DNA of 64,000 nucleotides from Hericium rajendrae. Taxonomy: Eukaryota > Basidiomycota > Agaricomycetes > Russulales > Hericiaceae. The DNA lies in assembly GCA_033439255.1 (NCBI GenBank), contig CM065882.1:1-64000 (forward strand), given 5' to 3'. The stretch's first letter is position 1, and each line of letters starts with the position of its first letter. The notes beneath the pieces were generated by a model, which saw only the letters and a list, made by a program, of their open reading frames with translations, was not told where the DNA came from and did no database searches. The position numbers were made by a program, and so were the translations under genes. Shown piece by piece: positions 44,957-57,514 of this stretch.

Positions 44957-45950
44957 ATGACTACTAACGGCCGCAATCTCTTTGCAAAATACGGCGTGTT
45001 CGTCATCGGTGGGGGCCCTGTGGGGCGGGTAGGCGCCTTGACACGTGTTCTTCAAATGCAATGACTTTGTCTGCGCTCGTTTCAGGCTTGCTAACGCATT
45101 AGGATGCGCGAAAGCTGAGCAAGCGATACTAGTACTTGTCCTCGAACAGTCTGGTAGCTCTGCAGTTCTCTTCCAAGTTCCGTCAGACTCCAGATTGACC
45201 GGCCCCCAGGCATGGTCCGCATGTACAGGATGGCGTATATTAAGAACTTCATGACCACACACGCCGTACAGTCGATGCCCCTTTGGAATGAGCTCGAGGA
45301 GGCGTGTGAGCCTCTCCGGATGATGACCGGACTTTTGAAACTTGGTGACCTGCAATATGGAGTAAGGAGTACGTTAGCGCGTTGCATGTCTGCGCAATGA
45401 GCCTCATCCCGAACTTGGGACACACATGGCATGACGTACAACAAGCTTGACTGACGACGGCATCCAGGAAAAATCCCCCCCCCCAAATCTGCCCGAAAAT
45501 TAGGTGGGCATATGCCTGACAATGGTTGTATCATAGATGCCGCAACGAATGCGATCACGGACCCAGACCAGCGGGAATATGCAGTCATCTGAGTGGACAA
45601 CCTCGAAAATACGTGCTCCTGGGTCCAAGAGCACGTCCTCGGCATGGGCCCGCACCCGGTGCCGGTGTACGCGGGAACATGCTGCAGCTTAACGTGCCAT
45701 ACAATATGTTCCTGCTCGACTTCGTGCCCGAGCGCTACCTCCGTGTGTAAGGCAGCTATACGGCGAAGAGAATCGTCGTGTTTATGGCGGGATGGGCGAT
45801 GAAGCTCGTCCCGCCCCTCGGGCGCGTAGTTACAGAGCTGCTCTTGGACGGGAAGACGTCCGGGTACGACATCAGCCTATCGATCGCAGTCCAGGTGGGA
45901 AACTACCATTCGAAACGGACCCTTTGTGAAGGATCTCCTGCCCACACGCC
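44957..45950 (+). pseudogene. FAD-dependent sarcosine-oxidase-like gene, broken
   Basis: Pieces in order on the plus strand: M-T-T-N-G-R-N-L, then V-F-V-I-G-G-G-P-V-G (FAD motif), interrupted; V-L-V-L-E-Q-S-G-S-S; M-V-R-M-Y-R-M-A-Y-I-K-N-F-M-T-T; L-R-M-M-T-G-L-L-K-L-G-D; then, after a gap of about 200 residues' worth, F-L-L-D-F-V-P-E-R-Y, a stop, and M-A-G-W-A-M-K-L-V-P-P-L-G-R-V. These are the N- and C-terminal signatures of the sarcosine/N-methyl-amino-acid oxidase family. The middle is lost and there are stops and frame changes, so no enzyme can be made. It lies next to an intact amino-acid oxidase of a different flavoenzyme family. Confidence 0.75.
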
Positions 45951-45974
45951 AGACCGGGAGATAACGAAGACGAC

Positions 45975-46094
45975 GTACACGCCGGAGCAGCTTGCCTGGG
46001 TAGCGGCCTCTCCGAGATATGTGTTCACGCAAGCAGGAGGATTTTGAACTGCAGCGCCGGTGAACAGGAAGGCTGTCAGAATGAGGATGCGCAT
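45975..46094 (-). pseudogene. Fragment of a CFEM-protein first exon
   Basis: Minus-strand frame starting at 46094 reads M-R-I-L-I-L-T-A-F-L-F-T-G-A-A-V-Q, then P-A-C-V-N-T-Y-L-G-E-A-A-T-Q-A-S-C-S. It is the counterpart of the first exon of the intact CFEM gene at 56420, including part of its intron (V-Y-V-V-F-V-I). One of the CFEM cysteines is Tyr. The other exons are absent. It is wedged against the 3' end of the broken sarcosine-oxidase-like gene. Confidence 0.75.
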
Positions 46095-46099
46095 CGCGT

Positions 46100-47236
46100 T
46101 GGTCGGTGGGCATAGGTAAGATAGACCACCACCGCTTTTCTACCTTTAAGCACGAGGACGGCCAGAAGCGCTCTCGAAATAGACCGGCGACCAGCCTCTG
46201 CTACGCAACGAAAGGAATACGATCGTACATGGACTCTCGAAATGTTAGCTTCCATGCCTTGACTGGCCTCGGACGTACCGCACGGCCATCCCATGTAGAT
46301 CCTCAGCCTTTTTAAGAACACCACAGGCTTGTTGAAGACTCGGAGACGAGATTCTGTACCCCCAGATATGGACTTTGCTAAGCAGTCGTGCATCAGACCT
46401 GGCAAACGTGCCGGATGGCGATGGATTGTCGTCTGAAGTCCGAGTGAGTTCCGAGTCTTGGCAAAGTATATCAAAAGGTAACGGCGATCTCGTAAAATAC
46501 TTCTCGCGACCATGAGCTTTGATGGAAACCAAAGATTGACTAAGAATATGTGTTGGGTCCTGCGCGCATCTCACGAGTAAATTCTCAAAACGATCCAGGC
46601 AGAATGTCTTCGACTTCCGCACCGATGGGTTGCTGCGGCGGTGTCAACTGGTGACCATCATTGTGTCTATCGAAAACCATGACGGACAAGCCAAACATTA
46701 TGTAGAAGAGTGGTAATGTATTTTTCAATGCTCAACTGTGGAAAATACTGTAGAGTGGGTATGATCATCCACAATGCCTTCAGATAATCTATGACAAGTC
46801 AGTAATCTGGCATGGGGTTCAAAAAAGGAATGAAAACACGGTTCAAAAGACGGCCTGCGCTGCTTGTAGCTTGCACCTGACGTTGAGCGTTCAAGGAATC
46901 TGCGCAGTTGGCTCGCAAAACTTTTTGGTCGTGAGCCGAGTCGGAGTCAGCCGACGACGTGGGACTCGCGGAGGGCATGGTCAGAGCTATGATCAGGCGC
47001 AGAATAGGTCAGTGATCTACGGCCCCTGACCTTGCATGTGCTAGTGCTTATGAGCGAGTGTAAATTATGTTTCTGAAGTGAAGCACAGAGAAAGTCAAGA
47101 GAAAGTCAGTATCTCGTTGACGCCGAGCAATTGGTCGCGGTGATGGCCGAAGCTTCGAGTTTCGCCGACACAACCTTGGTGCAGAACGTTGATAGAAGAT
47201 CAATCCTTTCTTACACTAGTGCTGTCGACGGCGACG
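46100..47236. other. Intergenic, no supported gene
   Basis: Several short minus-strand frames exist, such as one starting M-F-G-L-S-V-M-V-F-D-R-H-N near 46700, but none with splice context or known domains. Confidence 0.4.
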
Positions 47237-48731
47237 ATGGCCTCCCTCCCATCCATCGCTGGCAAGCATTCTCGAGGCCATCAACAAAGCCCTGAACCAA
47301 AATCGAAATCTGTGGCCAGGATGCATAACTCCAGCAAGATGTTGCGAAGCGAGCCACAGTCAAGATCTCATCCGAACGTCCTGCACGAGGGACGTCGCAG
47401 CTTGTCGTCCCGTCTCACCCCGGACACTAATGCGGTCCAGTCTACGGGCCCCTCATTCCATGCAGCCGCCTCCACGAGCTTGGCGGAATCCGCCGAGCTA
47501 CGTACGGCACAGGACGCACTCTCTGTCCAACTTCCCTGGCGCATGCGCTCCTCTATCCATGCATCGAGTCCGACGGAAGCCGTCGGCCCTCGCATGAATC
47601 GGGACATGCCTTCCTTGACGCGGCAGCCCACGCATTCTTCGCCACCCCAGGATGTCGTGCCCGGAACTCCAACACCGCAGACTCCCGTGCCGCATCATAT
47701 GCTCCTCTACAAGACCGCAACCACACTCACGTGGTGCCCCGGACCTGGGCCTAATGGGCCCTCGCTGGAATCCGTGATCCGCCCCATCCACCCTACTGTG
47801 CCCGTCTCTCTGGGCCCCGACGGTGCAGCTGGCCCCCTCGTCGTACCGCCCGTTCCCGCCGCATCTGAGCGCGGCACACTCTACTTCGAACCACGTACCA
47901 TGATCCGCGTAGGAGCCCGATGGCCTCAGCATCCCAATGAGTCCGTCGGTGACGTCCTGCGCTGGCTGCTCCAGCGCGGCATCACGGTTACCTGGCGCGT
48001 CCCCCGCCCGCCCGGTCTGACCGTGACCGCGCCTCCGGCCTCGGATCCCGACGATTTCGTGCTCGAGGCATGGTCAAGCATGGATAACCCCTCTGTCCGA
48101 CAGTACCGTATGCTGGCACAGGCTCTTCTGGCGCGGCCTCACGCACGCCAGTGGATTCTGCGCGGGAGCCTCGCGTGGCGTCTCGCGCTCCATTACGGCC
48201 CATCGCACCTCCTCCACGACGCGGTGTCCGGGCCTTCATCTACCGCTCTCGTCGAGGGGCGCGGCAGCGAATATAATATTCCCTACGCTACCGTTGGCGA
48301 CTTGCCATCAGCCGCAGAGAACGCTGCTCTCGTCGGATGGACCCACCATGGCAGCTTCTGGCCGAGCCTCACGCTGTGGGAGCAGAGCAGAGCGTACATC
48401 GGCGAGTGGCACCCGAGCCTCGAGCGCTGGTTCCAGCTCCGTCTTGCGGAGTTGGGAGCGGGAAAGGACTTGTACCTGTCTGACCGTGCGTGGTATCGTC
48501 ACATCCGCCGCGCACTGCATAGCACGGAGCGTGCACTGGGCAGCACTGTCGGCTCCGCGCACCGCGCAAGGGAGCTCATTGGTGTGTATCCTGAGTGTTT
48601 TGCTGTGTCGCTGCTCTTCTTCCCCAGCACCGCGTCTGCTTCCGCTAGGCTCCAAATATGACATGGACAAGCCAAATCCATGGGTCATGGATGTCATGCT
48701 ACGAAATTCGTTGGGTTTGGAACATGGGTAG
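47237..48731 (+). CDS. Multicopy mushroom family protein of unknown function
   Basis: Exons 47237-48581 and 48649-48731 with a 67-nt intron (GTGTGT...CGCTAG); 475 residues. The N-terminal half is Pro/Ser-rich. The C-terminal half has a patterned core: L-Y-F-E-P-R-T-M-I-R-V-G-A-R-W, D-V-L-R-W-L-L-Q-R-G-I, R-Q-W-I-L-R-G-S-L-A-W-R-L, G-S-F-W-P-S-L-T-L-W and W-F-Q-L-R-L-A-E-L. I know this arrangement from repeated, uncharacterised genes in mushroom genomes and cannot name a function. A broken copy lies at 41851-42640 in the same orientation. The frame and splice sites are intact, so this copy may be expressed. Confidence 0.65.
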
Positions 48732-48930
48732 GAGACAAAATCAGATCCGGTCCAGCGAAGCGAGTGTGTCTAGCAGAGTTGAAATGACATTTTACGCTTG
48801 ACGATATTTTAACCCAGCACCAACATTATTCGAGCTTAAATGAGATAAAGCGGAGCACGTAGCGTAAACTAAAGAAATGACGATGCCCTTGAAGCGAGAA
48901 ACAGACCCAAGGAGACATGCCGCCTGATCC

Positions 48931-49444
48931 TTACAACACGAGTACACCTCCAACCACAGCACCTATGGCCGCTACACCGGCAGCAAGGATCCCTCCCGAT
49001 CCGAAAGGAGCGACGATGCTGGCCGCGTTGGCCGCACCGGAAGCGGACGTCGACGCTGCGGATGCGGAACTGGCTGCGCGCGACGATACAGACCCCGCAA
49101 CGGAGGAGAGATGTGATGCGGCCGAGTTGGCCGCGGACTCGGCGACCGAGTTTGCAGAGGATGCCTCTGAGGACAGAGCAGAAGATATAGACTCCGCCGC
49201 GGAGCTAAGGGCGGACGTGGCGGATGCATCTGCAGCGGTGGATGTTGACAGGCGTGATGCCAAACTTGATGCCACAGAAGCTACAAAAGCGTACGCGTTA
49301 GCGGGGTGCCTGCTGGAGGCACTGGAAAAGCGTCGCACCTGGAACAGTAGTGGTAAGCACCGCGCTGCTGCTCTGCGCATGCACGCCCATGAGAACGGCG
49401 GACGCGGCGAGGACAGCGAAGAGGGTGTGAGTGTTCATAAACAT
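48931..49444 (-). CDS. Small Ser/Ala-rich GPI-anchored cell-surface protein
   Basis: Exons 49444-49339 and 49280-48931 with a 58-nt intron (GTGCGA...TTTTGTAG, CTAAC branch site); 151 residues. The N-terminus M-F-M-N-T-H-T-L-F-A-V-L-A-A-S-A-V-L is a signal peptide, with cleavage near V-H-A-Q. The body is almost pure Ser/Ala/Thr and should be heavily O-glycosylated. The end, G-S-G-G-I-L-A-A-G-V-A-A-I-G-A-V, is a hydrophobic GPI-attachment signal. A structural or protective wall protein is likely. It has the same build as the tail of the CFEM protein at 56420 but lacks its cysteines. Confidence 0.75.
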
Positions 49445-49921
49445 CGTTAGGAATTGGAATGGAAGCTGGGTGAACGATGGACGGTGCGATGAAGTGGGGT
49501 GATAAAACACGCTGAATTGGTTCTTTTATAGTCATAGCGGCGACAGCGGCCTCCACAAAAAAAAAAAAAAAAAGCGGCCTCAACGGAGAGGCCCTGCTAA
49601 GAATCGTTCTGGAAGCAAGCCTTCCCGTGTCATCGATCCATAACTTACATTAAGTAGCATCATCTCGCGCGTCAGAGTAGCTCTCCCGACGTCATCCAGT
49701 GGTGCGCGCTCGCGTACCTCGAATGGAGCTGGAACCAGGCACCGAATAGCGCTCGGTCTTCGGTATGCAGTACAGCGTCAAAATGCGAACCTTTTGTACC
49801 GAAAATGGAACACATCCGAACCTCTACATACAAATTATGCAGTCCATGTGGAGATCATTGCAGTTGAGTGCTCTATAACCTCTTGCATCAAAAAAAAACC
49901 GGATCCCAAAATCCCATCTGT
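49445..49921. other. Intergenic with an 18-nt A run
   Basis: A run of about 18 A at 49556-49573 is bordered on both sides by GCGGCCTC, so slippage or a polyA-derived insertion is possible. No gene is seen. Confidence 0.5.
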
Positions 49922-52900
49922 TCAGTGGCGGCGTGTCCTCACGCGCGCGACGTACGTGAACAGGAAATAGAAGAAAATCTGCGCATGGCGTGATAAGATG
50001 AGAATGTCAAGAAAATGAGCTCAGACACGAAACGCACATTGAAGAGTATGAATCCGATCGTAACACCGACGTCTCTCCACCGGTGCGTATGTTTCATGCT
50101 GAAAGACGTATCCAGGTACTGATCTGTCGTGCTGAATGGACAGAATTGACAGTCGCTGGTTGCATCTGGGTTGCTCAGGAATCCGCCGACATCTTGAATG
50201 AAGCGCTGCATGTACTGTATGCACGTGTTCCCAGACGGCGGCTCGATGGTAACAAATTCGTCACTCGCACAACCAATCGACTGGTGTCCAAGGGCTGGAT
50301 GGGCCGGTCAAAAGGATCGAATGGCAAGGATTACCATAAAGACGAACCTTGACCCACCAAGCCTTCTAGGATGTAACTCAGGGGTGAAATGCGATACACC
50401 CACTTCCACCATCCCTGGCGCCGGTAAGGTTGAATCGTTCCATTGCTAGAGTCAATAGTAAGCAAGAGCCTCATCCTCATAGTCAAAATATAAGACCCAC
50501 AAGATGATAGCAATGTCCCACAGGACAGTGAAGAATAATCCGCCCGTCAGCGCATTTGGCGCGATTGCCACAGTTCCCAGCGACAGAGACGTGTAATACA
50601 GGGGGAACAAGACCGAATACATGAACCAGGTGTAGGCAGCACGGCTGCTGGAGAAGCCGACCGTCCAATAGAGGCACAGGAAAAAAAGGGTCGACCCCAC
50701 GATGTTCCAGGGGATTTCAGTGAGGACGTGCGAGATAAGGAACGCAGACCAATGGTACGTCCGGCTGTGGCCCTCGCGGACTTCCCAAATGGAGCGGAAC
50801 TTCACGAACGAGTTCTGCATCTGCCCAGATAGAGGGAGGGCGATGATCAGCGAGACGTAAAAAGACTAGACGCGTAATCAGTCAAATTGAACTAGAATCA
50901 TGCGAGACGACGCACGAAAAGCATGTTCTGCGTGCCGATCTGCGTGTTGTCGGGCATGAAGTAGGTAAAGCCGATGAGCAAGCCCGACGCAATATTGAGG
51001 ATGATTTTCGCCAACATATACGATGGGTTACGCCAGTAGCAGATGTTCGTGCGCCGCAAGAGGGTGACCACTTGGTAAGGCCATGGCGCGGAGAACGTCG
51101 AATGAAAAGTAGCCTGCACGGGTGGGCGTGACCTCCCACATGCGTGGATCTTCTCGATTTCGTCCTGGAGGTCCTTGGATTCCTGCGCACTCTGCCAAAC
51201 TGCGTACCAGTCGGTCTCGGATGTTGCGGTCGCACCAGCACCGATCACGTCTAACATCCACTCGGCCCTATGGTATTGGTAAGTAAGCTGACTCGCCTCA
51301 GTCGTACAATTACTTACGGGTTGGCATCAGGTGGACAGGGAGGAGCCCCGTTTCGCTCAAAGTAGGTGATCATTGTAGATGCATCTTGACCCAGGTCTCC
51401 AAAGTATACTGTTTGTCCACCCTTGCGAAGCAACAGAAGCTTGTCGAAGATCTCGAAGAGCTCGCTTGATGGTTGGTGGATACTGCGACGACGGTGAACA
51501 CAAGCAAATAGTCCAGACGGCTGTATTACTCACGTGCAGAGGATTGCCTGACCTTTGTCTGCCAACATGCGGAGGAAATTGACAATAGCCCACGCCGACT
51601 GCGAGTCTAAACCAGAAGTTGGTTCATCAAGGAACAGCAACAATTTAGGCTGTTTCAACGTCAGAACCATACTGACATGCACTGACAATCGGACGTACCT
51701 TGGCCGCAAGCTCGACGCCGATCGTCGTTCGCTTGCGATGTTCCACACCCAGCGAGCCGACGATAGCGTCGGCGTACGCCTCCAATCCGCACATCCGCAG
51801 ACACTCCTGCACACTAAGATAATGTCAGCACTGGAAGCGAAACGCGGAGGCTTGGCCAGGACTTACTATGCTTCCTTCTCCTCCAGTGGGACCGACTGCG
51901 GTTGACGCAGCTTCGCGGAGAAGAGTAGCGCCTCGCGCACAGTCGTCTCCGGGAGGTGGGTGTCCATCTGCTGACAGTATCCACTGACCGCCGGGATCAA
52001 CTACATGCCATTGAAACCAAAGTAGGAGACCCACGTCCGAGCTTGGAAGTCGGAAGGCAGAGGTTGTCCGTTGAAGAAACGATCACCATATACGACACCA
52101 GTGGTCTCGCGTTCGGACAAGACATTCAGCAATGTTGTCTGGGTAAGTCGAGATATCAGCAGTGCACCGCTATCAGCATAGATCATCATACCTTCCCCGC
52201 TCCAGACTCACCCATGAGAGCAGTGAGCTTTCCGGGTGCCACAAACCCAGACACATCATCCAGCAGATGTCGATTGTTCCCCCCCTTTCCGCCGACCGCA
52301 TTTCCGCCAACGCGTACCTCATAGGAGATATGTTGCCAAGTGAAAACATCCCGCGGTTCCGGCTCGCTCTCGCTCGGGGCTTTATTTTCCGACGTACTTG
52401 AGGCATTCGTCGAGTTCGATTGCTGAGACTCTGTCTGCTTTGTGTATCCACCTTTCTCTTCGTCCACCGGCTCGACCAACTCCTGAACGGCGGGGGTCGT
52501 GCTGGCGCCACGCTTGAACAGCGTGACCGTGACATCGTAGGCCGACTTCGTGTTTAACTCCGTGAAAAAGAAGAAGAGGCAGACGAAGAAAAAGAGAAAG
52601 CCCAGCACGATGCCGAAATTCCGCCAAGTGTGGCTGAACGTGTAATGGAACGATATGGCGATGAAGCGCGCGCCGTTGACGATGAACTGGCCGGGCTCTG
52701 CGCTGACGGTGCGGCATACCTGATTTTGGATGGAGACGTTCTCGTAGCCAGGACCGGATGGAAGCAGGTCGGAGCACCGCGCTTCGAGATTGTGGAACTC
52801 ATTCGACATAAGGGCTTCGAATCCATAGTAGTATGGCTGGGCAGATGCATTAGACTAGGAAATCATTCATCGGAAGATGCGACATACGTTGAGCCAAGTG

Positions 52901-55167
52901 ATCCACCTTAACGCCTTGATAATTGTCGGCCGTGGGATCGTGTATCCAGTGTACAAGGTGAGCAAGAAGAGGAGCATGCCAGCCAGAGTGATTGCCCCGG
53001 ATTCCCGAGTGAACGCTGCTGCTGCGCTTCTATACATAGCCTTCACGGACATCACAAGCATGAAGACGAAGAGGAAGAATATACTGTCCACGCAGTCAAC
53101 GTATGGCGACGAGATATTGTAAAAACAACGACGTACAAAAATTGTCCTGCAGTGCGCTGCAGACCGCTGATGAAATAAACTGCAATGCTGAAGACGATCT
53201 GTGTGATAAAAGTGAAAGGAATGTCTACAACCGTCAAAGCGACGGCTTCCGTGAAGGGATGATAGAGTGCGGCCTTGTGATGGCGAGCAACGATCGGCCG
53301 CTGGACGAAGAGCTGGGGGATCTCCGTGAGGCACATGAAGGGGCCAGCAATAACGCCGCTGAAAGTGTTATCAGCTTAGATTCGAGCGCCTGCGACGCGA
53401 AAATCACTTACAAAAAGATAATACCGCCCCGAGAGAAGAAGCCTTCGGTTGCTTTGGGAGTATTGGTGAACAGGGTACCGACGACGATCGCCAAAAAGAT
53501 GTTGAAACTGCAGCACGCAAAAGAGATCAATCATAAGCTCCAGAAGCGTATATCAAGGTCAAAGCGCACCAGAAATCGATGACCAGTTGTTGCCAGTTGC
53601 CGATCGTGATCTGCCACCGCCGGCGCAAGACAGCGTGCGTCTGCTTCGGCAACGATAGCGTGTACGGGCTGCCTTGCGACGCGTGCGCGGACTGCTCCAT
53701 GCGCACGCTACGATTGTACTCGTTGACGAACTGCGCGTTGTCCGACTTTTGCCACTTCGCCTTGAACGCCTCGACGGCGGCGCGGTTAGCCTGGCCGGTG
53801 GGCGAGTGGTCGTAGTAGCTGATGAACTCGTCGACCGTGCGCGGGACGCGGTTCTCCCAGCCCGGACGCGCGGTGCGCTCGTTCGAATCGGTCACTGCGA
53901 CGACCATTAGTGGACGTGAGAGGAAAGGGCGCGAAATAGACTGACCTGCGACCAGAAAATCGGCGGTTGTTTGTCTGTGAGGGGGGTCGAATCCCATCTC
54001 GATGAAGTAATCGCGAGCCGTGGCCGCAGGGCCGAAGTAAATCATCCTTCCCTCCGCGATAACGCACACCTTATCAAACTGGCGGTATAGCGGCTCGCCA
54101 GCCTGGTAGATGCAGGCTGCCGTCGCGACCTTGAAGATGTCCGCCTTGGCTCTGATCGTCTTGACGAACTCGAGTGCGGTGGACGAATCCAGACCACGCG
54201 TGGCGCTAAAACCCGAGGATTTCAGAGGGCGTGCGAAGTGAGAAAAACGGGGGGACGCACTTATCCCATAGATGAACGACGGCGCGGGAGGCGTATCCTT
54301 CGGCGATGCTCACGCGCTTCTTTTCGCCGCCTGAGACCCCGCGAATCATCGCGTCGCCCACGCGCACCTTCAGCACATGCGTTAAGCCGACGATCGCCGC
54401 GATGCTGCGGACGAGCTTGTGGATCTGCGCGGGCTCGTTCATGCGGTCGGGCCACCGCTGGGGCATCCGTGTTCGGACGGCAAAGTCGAGCGTCTGCTCG
54501 ACGGTCAATGTCGGGAAGTGCATGTCATCCTCAGGGCAATAGTTCAGGTCACTGGGCGGGATCGGGTTGATTGACGTCAGGTATTCTCCCCGAAAAAAAA
54601 ACTCACGCCCGGTAATGGTTCGCCATGTCCTTCCACGAGAACGCCGAATATTGAACGGTGCCTTCTACGGCATGATAGTCGGAGCGATGATTCGCGAGAG
54701 TCTTCAAGAAGGTACTGCAACCCGCACCGGGCTGTCCAAGCACGACTGGAGGTACAATAAGTGACAGAAGACATTATGCAACGAAAAGCTCACGTAGCAT
54801 CTCTCCCGGATTAATGACCCCATAGAAGCCCGAAATGATGTTTCGTAGCGGTGGGTGCCGCAGAAGGTTGAGATACTGCAGCAGCGTCACCGGATTCAAG
54901 ATGGAGCCGACAGTGGACTGGTACGAAGCAGCAACGCCCTTGCCAACGACGCGTAATGATTCGAACCCGACGGCCAGTTCACGGCCCGCCATTCCTTGTC
55001 CTTCGCGTCTGATGAAGCACAAAATATCAGTAAAATGGAAATTAACCAGGGAAGCGGGCGCACTGCTGAGCCCAAGCCGTCAACGCCTTCTCCATCTGGA
55101 ACGGACCATTCTCCGCACCCCATAATGTCGCTTCTGTAGACGGCGGAAAAGATTTGTCCTGTGCCAT
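49922..55167 (-). CDS. Full-size PDR-type (ABCG) ABC transporter
   Basis: Start codon 55167-55165, stop 49924-49922, close to 20 short-intron exons. The order is NBD-TMD-NBD-TMD as in fungal PDR pumps. NBD1 Walker A is [14 protein letters not shown], with the Cys-for-Lys change typical of PDR, and the signature is [16 protein letters not shown]2 Walker A is [12 protein letters not shown], Walker [13 protein letters not shown] and the degenerate signature [13 protein letters not shown]. Hydrophobic segments between 53.4 and 52.5 kb and between 51.1 and 49.9 kb form the two membrane domains. A 52-nt intron between A-R-T and G-Y-C-Q-Q-M-D-T-H restores the NBD2 Q-loop region. PDR pumps export drugs, terpenes and plant phenolics across the plasma membrane. 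The copy looks intact. Confidence 0.92.
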
Positions 55168-56419
55168 CGTCGCGAACAGGGCGTCGGTAGAGTGATTTCA
55201 TACATGATGCGCCAAAGACTATAAAAGGTCTCCGAAACCGCAGCATTCTGAGTAAGTTCGGGCTAAGGCGGCCTCCACCAAGACGAGGAACAGCGCGGTA
55301 GATGGACTTCCAGGCTTACCGGTCGCACAGCTTACAAAGTCCCCCGCAAGCCAAGACCGGCGGCTGCAAGAACTCACGTATAGACCCGCAGAGAATGGGC
55401 TCATGAGTAATACCGCCCTTTCGATGAAGGTAAGGAGTGCTAGCTTCAATGGGCCTATGTTTGCAAAGATAAGCGGGGTGAGATATTTGTCATAACGTCA
55501 ACAAGACAATGATGAGGCTATATGGCTCACGCTCTCTATCGCAGCACTGAATGCTACTGAATGGTATGCGAAGTGGGTGCGCAACTGCGCGTCGGGAACT
55601 CGGGCGGCGCCTCCGGCGCGGCACCTAGTATCATCGGCGACAAGACGATGTACCGCCGCGCACCGATCTACGGGACGTGCTGCGAGATGCGTCTCGCTGG
55701 CTATCCAATAGCGACGACGCTGCTGTCGACGACGCACTCCTCCGAGGTGTATGGAATTAAGGCTAATATCAGATCTCATAAATCCGTCACGCGCGATCGA
55801 AGTATGGAGAATATTAATACTTAGAACGGAAGATGGGACTCATCGTCATGTCCCATGTTCACAATTATCACAGCCACGCCCTTCGACTTGATGCGTGAAG
55901 CTGCCAAGATCCTAGGATCTCTGCAGGCGGGCGAAGGCAGGAAACGGTTGTGACGAATCCCTATCCGTGTCAGCAGTCGATCGCCACCGTTCACCACCGA
56001 CTTCATCTCGGACTGAAACCAGAAACAGACCCATTTTTTCTTGTGCTGCACGACTGAAACTTGACAGGCTTTCTTGAAAACTTCTTGTTCTCGAAATGGC
56101 ATGGCGAGCGTACCTTCATGTCGTAGTCGGCAACACCGAGCCCCTCCTCGTGGATCCTTTCGAGTAGGGCATCCAGGTCCTCCGCGGCCCGGTCGACGCC
56201 CACGGTCGACGCACGAACAGCTTGCACGTCCAGTGTTCCGGGGACGAGTGCGAGCACGACTTGAAAACGACAAGAAATATATTCGCGGTCAGGTGATAAA
56301 TAGAAGCATCAGCGCCTCGGCGCTTCTGGCAGGGCGCCTTCCTCGTGCTTCAAGCTGAAAAGCCGGCAGTGCACCCGTCTTGCCCTTCTTGTCCTCCTCC
56401 ACCATCTCCACCCACCATC
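55168..56419. other. Intergenic with possible decayed coding
   Basis: On the minus strand, 56260-56120 reads P-G-T-L-D-V-Q-A-V-R-A-S-T-V-G-V-D-R-A-A-E-D-L, ending at a GTACGC donor-like site. After about 100 bp, 56010-55821 reads M-K-S-V-V-N-G-G-D-R-L-L-T-R-I-G to a stop. This could be a two-exon gene remnant. I cannot identify it. Confidence 0.35.
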
Positions 56420-57122
56420 ATGATGCGCATCCTCGTCCTGACCGCCCTCTTCTTCACCGGTGTCGCAGCCCAAAGCACCCCCGCATGCGCGAACACATGT
56501 CTGAGCGAGGTCGCCACACAGGCCGGCTGCTCCAGCGCGTACGTCGTCTTCGTTATCTTCCAATCTCAAAATTTGTGGCTCATTTTGTCCGCTCAGGAGT
56601 GACGCGGTCTGTCTGTGCACCCAGAACGTGCTCCAGGGCGCTGGGCAGTGCCTCGCGCAGACCTGCTCTGCAACTGACCTGAACGCAGCCGAACAAGCCA
56701 TCGTCACGTTCTGCGAGAACGGGGCCGGTTTGTCCATGCTTTTTCCTGTTCACCATCTATACTGACACCCAGCACAGGTAATCCGAGCTCTGCCGCGGCA
56801 TCAGGTTCGCAGAGCGCATCCGGTGCGTACGCCACACGCCCCGTCTCGTGCCACATCTGACCGCACATATCTAGGTGGGAGCAGCGCCTCGGCTTCCGCC
56901 CCACTCACCACGGCCTCCGGGCCCGTTTCATCGCCCTCGCAGTCTGCGAGCGTGACATCTCCAGCGTCGAGCAGCGCGACGTCGTCCTCGAGCAGTGCCA
57001 CGACCTCGTCATCAGCATCAGCATCGCCCTCGCCGTCCCCGAACGCCGCGACGCGCGCTTCGGCGCGCGCCGGCGCACTCGGTGTCGTCATCGCCGCTCT
57101 AAGTGCCTCTCTGGTGCTCTGA
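56420..57122 (+). CDS. CFEM-domain GPI-anchored protein
   Basis: Exons 56420-56538, 56597-56727, 56778-56822 and 56875-57122 give 181 codons in frame. A signal peptide (M-M-R-I-L-V-L-T-A-L-F-F-T-G-V-A-A-Q) is followed by a CFEM domain with all eight cysteines. They occur in order within A-C-A-N-T-C, A-G-C, A-V-C-L-C, G-Q-C, Q-T-C and T-F-C. A long Ser/Thr/Ala stretch follows, and the C-terminus (G-A-L-G-V-V-I-A-A-L-S-A-S-L-V-L) is a GPI signal. The Asp often found as a haem ligand in CFEM domains has a counterpart in S-D-A-V-C. Roles in the family include haem/iron uptake and wall surface functions. A fragment of its first exon lies at 45975-46094. Confidence 0.9.
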
Positions 57123-57479
57123 AGAGGACAGTTACGAGCATTGAGTTTGAGGACGTTACGATCGGCACGGCTTGAACGTTTGTGATTGGACTTGGCTATT
57201 CCCCGAGACATGACTGAGATTTTCACTGGATACATACCCTAACGGCTGTCATGTTCTGTATACGGATTCATCCATTGGTTACGACGTTCTACCCTAACGA
57301 TTGTTGTGGAAGCATCAGACGTCGCGATCGACGGAATCAGAATGAGTGCAACCGTTGCAGGTAGCTTGTCCCGCGCCTTTCAACGCCGTTCTCAACAGAT
57401 ATGTACATGATGGTGTAGCGATTGCGTTCAACCGTTGTCGTCGATTGGCAAGAAATTATTGCCAGCCCTTAAAAAGCGG
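57123..57479. other. Intergenic, no gene seen
   Basis: This is the 3' flank of the CFEM gene and the downstream side of the tRNA gene. Nothing supported. Confidence 0.5.
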
Positions 57480-57491
57480 AAAAAAAAAAAA
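57480..57491 (-). terminator. RNA polymerase III terminator (T12)
   Basis: On the minus strand a run of 12 T lies about 23 nt past the 3' end of the tRNA gene, the usual pol III stop. Confidence 0.75.
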
Positions 57492-57514
57492 CGAGAGCAA
57501 TTTTTTTTATGCAG

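Noticed and set aside
52000-52060. A stop codon within NBD2 of the ABC transporter
   Set aside because: The stop lies in a GTGGGT...GTCAG intron; splicing gives [12 protein letters not shown] in frame.
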